Shown in pieces: positions 60,132 through 64,000 of a stretch of 64,000 bases of DNA (the stretch's first letter is position 1; every line of letters begins with the position of its first letter). The translations under genes and the position numbers were made by a program. Source of the stretch: Erythrobacter sp. SDW2 (GTDB lineage Bacteria > Pseudomonadota > Alphaproteobacteria > Sphingomonadales > Sphingomonadaceae); the NCBI RefSeq assembly GCF_021431965.1, contig NZ_CP090370.1:1736001-1800000 (forward strand), given 5' to 3'. The notes under the pieces are model-generated. The model searched no databases and had not been told where the DNA came from. It worked only from the letters and a program-made list of their open reading frames with translations.

Positions 60132-60994
60132 CCCTTGAGCTCCATCGCCCGGGTGTAGAGGTCCTTTCGCTCGAGCCCGGTGAGCTTGGCGACATGCGCG
60201 GCTGCTTGAGACGTCTTCATCGTCGCCAAGGCTTCTCGCAACAAGGCGTCGGAATCTCCGGCGAACTCTTCCTCGGGCGGCGGGCCTACCATCAGGACAA
60301 TCTCTCCCTTTGGAGGGTTGGCCTCGTACCAGGCTACCAGCCCCGCTCCCATGCCCCTGCGGCATTCCTCATGCAGCTTGGTGATCTCGCGCGCGACGGC
60401 GATTTCCCGGTTCGGCAGGACTTCGTCGATGGCTTCGAGGCTCTTCACCAGCCTTGGCCCACTTTCATAGAAAATGAGGCTGGCCGGCACGGTGGCCAGC
60501 TCTGTCAGCATATCGCGCCTTGCCTTGTCCTTGGGTGGCAGGAAGCCAGCGAACAAGAAACGATCATTGGGCAATCCCGATAGCGTCAGCCCGGCAATCG
60601 CTGCACAAGCGCCGGGGGTCGTTGTCACGTAGTGGCCGAGTTCGCGAGCCTCGCGCACCAAGCGGTAGCCAGGGTCCGACACCAACGGCGTCCCGGCATC
60701 GCTAACCAGCGCGATCGCCTTCGCGCCGCATTCCTGCGCAATTTGCACGCTCGCCTTTGCCTCGGCATGATCGTCGTAACGCCACAGTGGCTTCGAAATA
60801 CCCAGGTGCTTGAGCAGCTTGCCGGTCACGCGTGTGTCTTCGCAGGCCACCGCGTCGCAGCGTGACAGCGTATCGATCGCGCGCATGGTCATATCGCCAA
60901 GATTGCCAATAGGCGTGGCGACTATATAGAGGCCGGGACGAAGGGCCTCGCCCCGCGGCGCGATGGGTGGATCACTCTGCACCGGGCAAGGCAT
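60128..60994 (-). CDS. rsmI: 16S rRNA (cytidine1402-2'-O)-methyltransferase
   Basis: RsmI methylates the ribose of C1402 in 16S rRNA. The 288 residues have the SAM-dependent tetrapyrrole-methylase-like fold: GLYIVATPIGNLGDMTMRAI, CEDTRVTGKLLKHLGI, LVSDAGTPLVSDPGYRL, TTTPGACAAIAGLTLSGLP and FYESGPRLVKSL. ATG 60994 (MPCPVQSDPP) is preferred to 61018 for family length. Divergent from the lipoprotein gene, with starts 27 bases apart. Confidence 0.95.
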   Translation of the reverse strand: MPCPVQSDPPIAPRGEALRPGLYIVATPIGNLGDMTMRAIDTLSRCDAVACEDTRVTGKLLKHLGISKPLWRYDDHAEAKASVQIAQECGAKAIALVSDAGTPLVSDPGYRLVREARELGHYVTTTPGACAAIAGLTLSGLPNDRFLFAGFLPPKDKARRDMLTELATVPASLIFYESGPRLVKSLEAIDEVLPNREIAVAREITKLHEECRRGMGAGLVAWYEANPPKGEIVLMVGPPPEEEFAGDSDALLREALATMKTSQAAAHVAKLTGLERKDLYTRAMELKG

Positions 60995-61020
60995 GGACAG
61001 AAGTTTTGGGAGTCGCAAGC

Positions 61021-62190
61021 ATGATGGGCTTGAAAACGGGCTGGCGCTGGTTGGCCATGGTGGCAGCAGGTCTGGTCCTGGCCGGGTGCCAGGTCATTCC
61101 GAAAGCGCCGGACGTCACCACCGATCCGGTAGTTGTCGACCCCGACGATACGCCAATTGATACCGCCCTTCCCTCCGATGATGAACGTCATCGCGTAGCT
61201 CTGCTGGTCCCGCTGACAGGCGAGAACGGCCGCGTGGGTCAGTCGATTGCCAATGCCACCACCATGGCACTGCTTGATACCAGTGCCGGCAACCTGCGCA
61301 TCACTACCTACGATACCGCGACGGATGCCCGCGCGGCTGCGAAGCAGGCAATCGCCGACGGCAACAAGCTGATCCTCGGCCCGCTGCTGGCAGAGAATGT
61401 CGCGCTGGTGCTGGCCGAAGCGCGCCCTGCGCGGGTGCCGATCATCTCCTATTCGAATGACGAGAGCGTCGCGTCCCCCGATGCCTTCGTGATGGGGCAC
61501 CTGCCAGGCCAGTCGATCCAGCGCTCTGTTTCCTATGCAAAAAGCCAAGGTGCAGCGAACGTCGCAGCAATTGTTCCCGATGGCGAATACGGCCGCCGTG
61601 CCGAACGCGCGCTGACGGATGCCTTGCGTGAGAACGGTCTTGCGCTTGTCGGTATAGAGCGGTTCGACCGCGGTAACACTTCGATCGTCAGCGCATCCGA
61701 GCGACTGCGCCAGCGCGGCGGGTTCGACACTGTCCTGATCGCTGACGGATCGCGGCTTTTCATCCAGTCGGCCAACGTGCTGCGGCCCTCTGGCCGCGGC
61801 ACAACCCAGTTGATCGGGACCGAGCTGCTGAGCGGTGAATCCTCGATTACGCAGGCAGCCTCGATGCGTGGGGCATGGTTCTCCGCCGTATCGGACAGCC
61901 GGTTCAAGCGCTTTGCCGACAGCTACAACACCCGGTTCGGTAGCCAGCCGTTCCGCATCGCGACGCTGGGTTACGACAGCGTGCTTCTCGCGCTCCGTGT
62001 CGCTCGTGACTGGAAGGTCGGCACCAGCTTCCCGACCGGCAAACTCTATGCCGATGACGGCTTCCTGGGTCTCGACGGGGCGTTCCGCTTCAACGCCAAT
62101 GGCGTGGTCGAGCGGGCCATGGAAGTGCGCGAAGTGCGCGCCGGTGAAGTCGTGGTCGTAGACCAGGCGCCTGCGAAGTTCGTCGAGTAG
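61021..62190 (+). CDS. LppC-like penicillin-binding protein activator lipoprotein
   Basis: A 389-residue lipoprotein (signal MMGLKTGWRWLAMVAAGLVLAGC, lipidated Cys23) with a periplasmic-binding-protein type I fold (RHRVALLVPLTGENGRVGQSIANATTMAL, IADGNKLILGPLLAENV, PIISYSNDESV). This is the architecture of LpoA/LppC, which activates PBP1A in Enterobacteria; the N-terminal TPR region of LpoA is absent. Function here is inferred. The start is 61021 or 61024. A short CCCGCT/AGCGGG hairpin follows the stop. Confidence 0.87.
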   Translation: MMGLKTGWRWLAMVAAGLVLAGCQVIPKAPDVTTDPVVVDPDDTPIDTALPSDDERHRVALLVPLTGENGRVGQSIANATTMALLDTSAGNLRITTYDTATDARAAAKQAIADGNKLILGPLLAENVALVLAEARPARVPIISYSNDESVASPDAFVMGHLPGQSIQRSVSYAKSQGAANVAAIVPDGEYGRRAERALTDALRENGLALVGIERFDRGNTSIVSASERLRQRGGFDTVLIADGSRLFIQSANVLRPSGRGTTQLIGTELLSGESSITQAASMRGAWFSAVSDSRFKRFADSYNTRFGSQPFRIATLGYDSVLLALRVARDWKVGTSFPTGKLYADDGFLGLDGAFRFNANGVVERAMEVREVRAGEVVVVDQAPAKFVE

Positions 62191-62268
62191 GCCCGCTACG
62201 AGCGGGGCTGCGCAAAACATGCCGGCTCCGCTTGTGGGGCCACGAAGCCGGGGCCTATAGCTTCGGCC

Positions 62269-64000
62269 ATGTCTGACGATCTGTTCGAGAATACCCCCGC
62301 CTCCAGCGGCGATTATGACAGCTCATCGATCGAGGTCCTTGAAGGCCTCGAGCCGGTACGCCGTCGGCCCGGCATGTATATCGGCGGCACCGATGACCGC
62401 GCCCTGCACCACCTGGTCGCAGAAGTGCTCGACAACTCGATGGACGAGGCCGTCGCGGGCCACGCCACGCGGATCGAGATCAGGCTCGAAGAAGGCAACA
62501 CCGTCTCCATCGCCGACAATGGTCGCGGTATGCCGGTGGACGAGCATCCCAAGTTTCCGGGCAAGTCGACGCTCGAGGTCATTCTGTCGATGCTCCATTC
62601 GGGCGGTAAGTTCTCCGGCAAGGCATACGCCACCTCCGGTGGCCTGCACGGTGTCGGGGTGAGCGTGGTCAATGCGCTTTCCAGCCATACGCGGGTCGAG
62701 GTCGCACGCGACCGGCAGCTGTTTGCGCAGGAGTTTTCCAAGGGGCAAACGCTCGGCCCGCTCCAGCAGCTCGGGCCTACCCCGAACCGGCGCGGAACGA
62801 CCGTTACTTTCACCCCCGACACCGAAATTTTCGGGGATCGCCTGTTCAAGCCCGCGCGGCTGTTCAAGATGGCGCGCTCGAAGGCATACCTCTTTGCGGG
62901 TGTGGAAATTCGCTGGAAATGCGCTCCTTCACTGGCGAGCGAGGATGTGCCGGAAGAGGCGGTGTTCAAATTCCCCGGCGGCCTGGCCGACCATTTGCGC
63001 GAACAAGTGGGAGCGCGCGAATGCGTGACCGCCGATCCCTTCACCGGACGGCAGGACTTCCCGGACGAGCAGGGCCGCGTCGAATGGGCCATCGCCTGGC
63101 CGCTATGGTCCGATGGCTCGACCAGCTGGTACTGCAACACCGTGCCGACGCCGGACGGCGGCACGCACGAGCAGGGGTTGCGCACCGCCCTCACCCGCGC
63201 CCTGCGGGCTTTCGGCGAGCTGACCGGCCAGAAGAAGGCGAAGGACCTTTCCGCCGACGACGTCATGACCGGCGCCGAGATCATGCTCAGCGTCTTCATC
63301 CGCGATCCGCAGTTCCAGAGCCAGACCAAGGACCGCCTGACCTCGCCCGAAGCCGCACGCCTGGTCGAGAACGCGGTGCGCGACCATTTCGACCACTTTC
63401 TCTCCGACAATATGGAGCGCGGCAAGGCGCTGCTCGCCAGTGTCATGGAGCGGATGGACGAGCGGCTGCGGCGCAAGGCCGAGCGCGAGGTCAAGCGCAA
63501 GACCGCCACCAATGCCAAGAAGCTGCGCCTGCCGGGCAAGCTCACCGACTGCAGCGGCGAAAGCGACGGCGAGACCGAACTGTTCATCGTCGAAGGCGAC
63601 AGCGCCGGGGGCAGCGCCAAACAGGCGCGCAACCGCAAGACCCAGGCGATCCTGCCGATCCGCGGCAAGATCCTCAACGTCGCCAGCGCCACCGCCGACA
63701 AGATTCGCGCCAACCAGGAAATCGCCGACCTCGCGCTCGCCCTCGGCTGCGGGATGCGCAAGGATTGCGACCCCGAGAACCTGCGCTACGACCGCATCAT
63801 CATCATGACCGACGCTGATGTCGACGGCGCGCACATTGCGACGCTGCTGATGACGTTCTTCTTCCAGGAAATGGCCGAGGTGGTGCGCAATGGGCACCTC
63901 TATTTGGCGCAGCCTCCGCTCTACCGGCTTACCGCAGGCAAGGAGAGCGCCTACGCCCGGGACGACGCCCACCGCGCAGAGCTGGAAGCGACGCAGTTCA
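62269..64000 (+). CDS. parE: DNA topoisomerase IV subunit B (partial)
   Basis: ParE is the ATPase subunit of topoisomerase IV, which decatenates chromosomes. The visible 577 residues begin MSDDLFENTPASSGDYDSSS and include EVLEGLEPVRRRPGMYIGGTD, AEVLDNSMDEA (ATP-binding Asn), ADNGRGMPVDEHP, GGLHGVGVSVVNALS, LFIVEGDSAGGSAKQARNRKTQAILPIRGKILNV and MTDADVDGAHI (toprim). The opening, and RPGMYIGGTD rather than a GyrB-type pattern, favour ParE. The C-terminus is past the right edge. Confidence 0.93.
   Translation, partial: MSDDLFENTPASSGDYDSSSIEVLEGLEPVRRRPGMYIGGTDDRALHHLVAEVLDNSMDEAVAGHATRIEIRLEEGNTVSIADNGRGMPVDEHPKFPGKSTLEVILSMLHSGGKFSGKAYATSGGLHGVGVSVVNALSSHTRVEVARDRQLFAQEFSKGQTLGPLQQLGPTPNRRGTTVTFTPDTEIFGDRLFKPARLFKMARSKAYLFAGVEIRWKCAPSLASEDVPEEAVFKFPGGLADHLREQVGARECVTADPFTGRQDFPDEQGRVEWAIAWPLWSDGSTSWYCNTVPTPDGGTHEQGLRTALTRALRAFGELTGQKKAKDLSADDVMTGAEIMLSVFIRDPQFQSQTKDRLTSPEAARLVENAVRDHFDHFLSDNMERGKALLASVMERMDERLRRKAEREVKRKTATNAKKLRLPGKLTDCSGESDGETELFIVEGDSAGGSAKQARNRKTQAILPIRGKILNVASATADKIRANQEIADLALALGCGMRKDCDPENLRYDRIIIMTDADVDGAHIATLLMTFFFQEMAEVVRNGHLYLAQPPLYRLTAGKESAYARDDAHRAELEATQF

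Overview
The window is GC-rich, densely packed chromosomal DNA from an alphaproteobacterium, most likely a sphingomonad (Sphingomonadales, possibly Erythrobacteraceae). This is an inference. It rests on the NtrBC-NtrYX-Hfq-HflX order, an Hfq with two domains, a PhaR regulator, a GTTC-N7-GTTC type LexA box, and a heat-shock promoter of the alphaproteobacterial CTTG-N17-CCTATAT form. No rRNA, CRISPR array, prophage, plasmid module or intact insertion sequence is visible. The longest stretch without a gene is about 190 bases, and many neighbouring genes overlap by 1, 4 or 8 bases.

Layout. 1-1090 (-): ispF (cut by the left edge) and ispD. 1169-10353 (+): dusB, ntrB, ntrC, ntrY, ntrX, tandem-domain hfq, hflX; this is the nitrogen/redox two-component and RNA-regulation block. 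10357-12254 (-): mazG and argE. 12391-20544 (-): a long run read from high to low coordinates, with mltB, an rlpA-like SPOR lipoprotein and a D,D-carboxypeptidase, then tmk, holB, metG, tatD, a metallo-hydrolase and a 57-residue membrane protein. 20641-22304 (-): a sulfotransferase-like gene coupled to a class IV aminotransferase. 22373-22462 (+): tRNA-Ser(TGA), followed by a hairpin and a partial copy of the tRNA 3' end. 22593-26353 (-): a DsbA/GST-kappa isomerase, a Kef-type antiporter and a periplasmic amidohydrolase. 26379-29769 (-): pyruvate dehydrogenase E2, a small membrane protein, a hotdog thioesterase and lpdA. 29945-30394 (+): a universal stress protein.

30398-41644 (-): rnr, an M28 peptidase, an archaeal/eukaryotic-type proS, phaR, alr, an MHS-type transporter, a NifU-like scaffold, cvpA and radA. 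41715-44030 (+): a large patatin-like protein. 44034-48100 (-): an MBL-fold hydrolase, dnaJ, dnaK. 48293-51112 (+): a PCuAC copper chaperone, an HExxH protein, a PH-domain membrane protein and an indoleamine 2,3-dioxygenase homologue. 51230-54636 (-): a DUF885 protein, grpE, hrcA. 54785-58192 (+): rph, rdgB, hemW, xerC. 58189-60994 (-): dedA, gshB, yraN, rsmI. 61021-64000 (+): an LppC-like lipoprotein and parE (cut by the right edge).

Most of this is core genome. The points that stand out are: an Hfq with two Sm domains that keep different sets of RNA-contact residues; short palindromic repeats inserted in frame in two pyruvate dehydrogenase subunits and also present between genes; a bacterial IDO-type dioxygenase; a sulfotransferase/aminotransferase pair; a likely SOS box at radA; a TGCAAT cluster in front of phaR; an RlpA relative that has lost its catalytic residues; and ispD/ispF that look like a split fusion gene.
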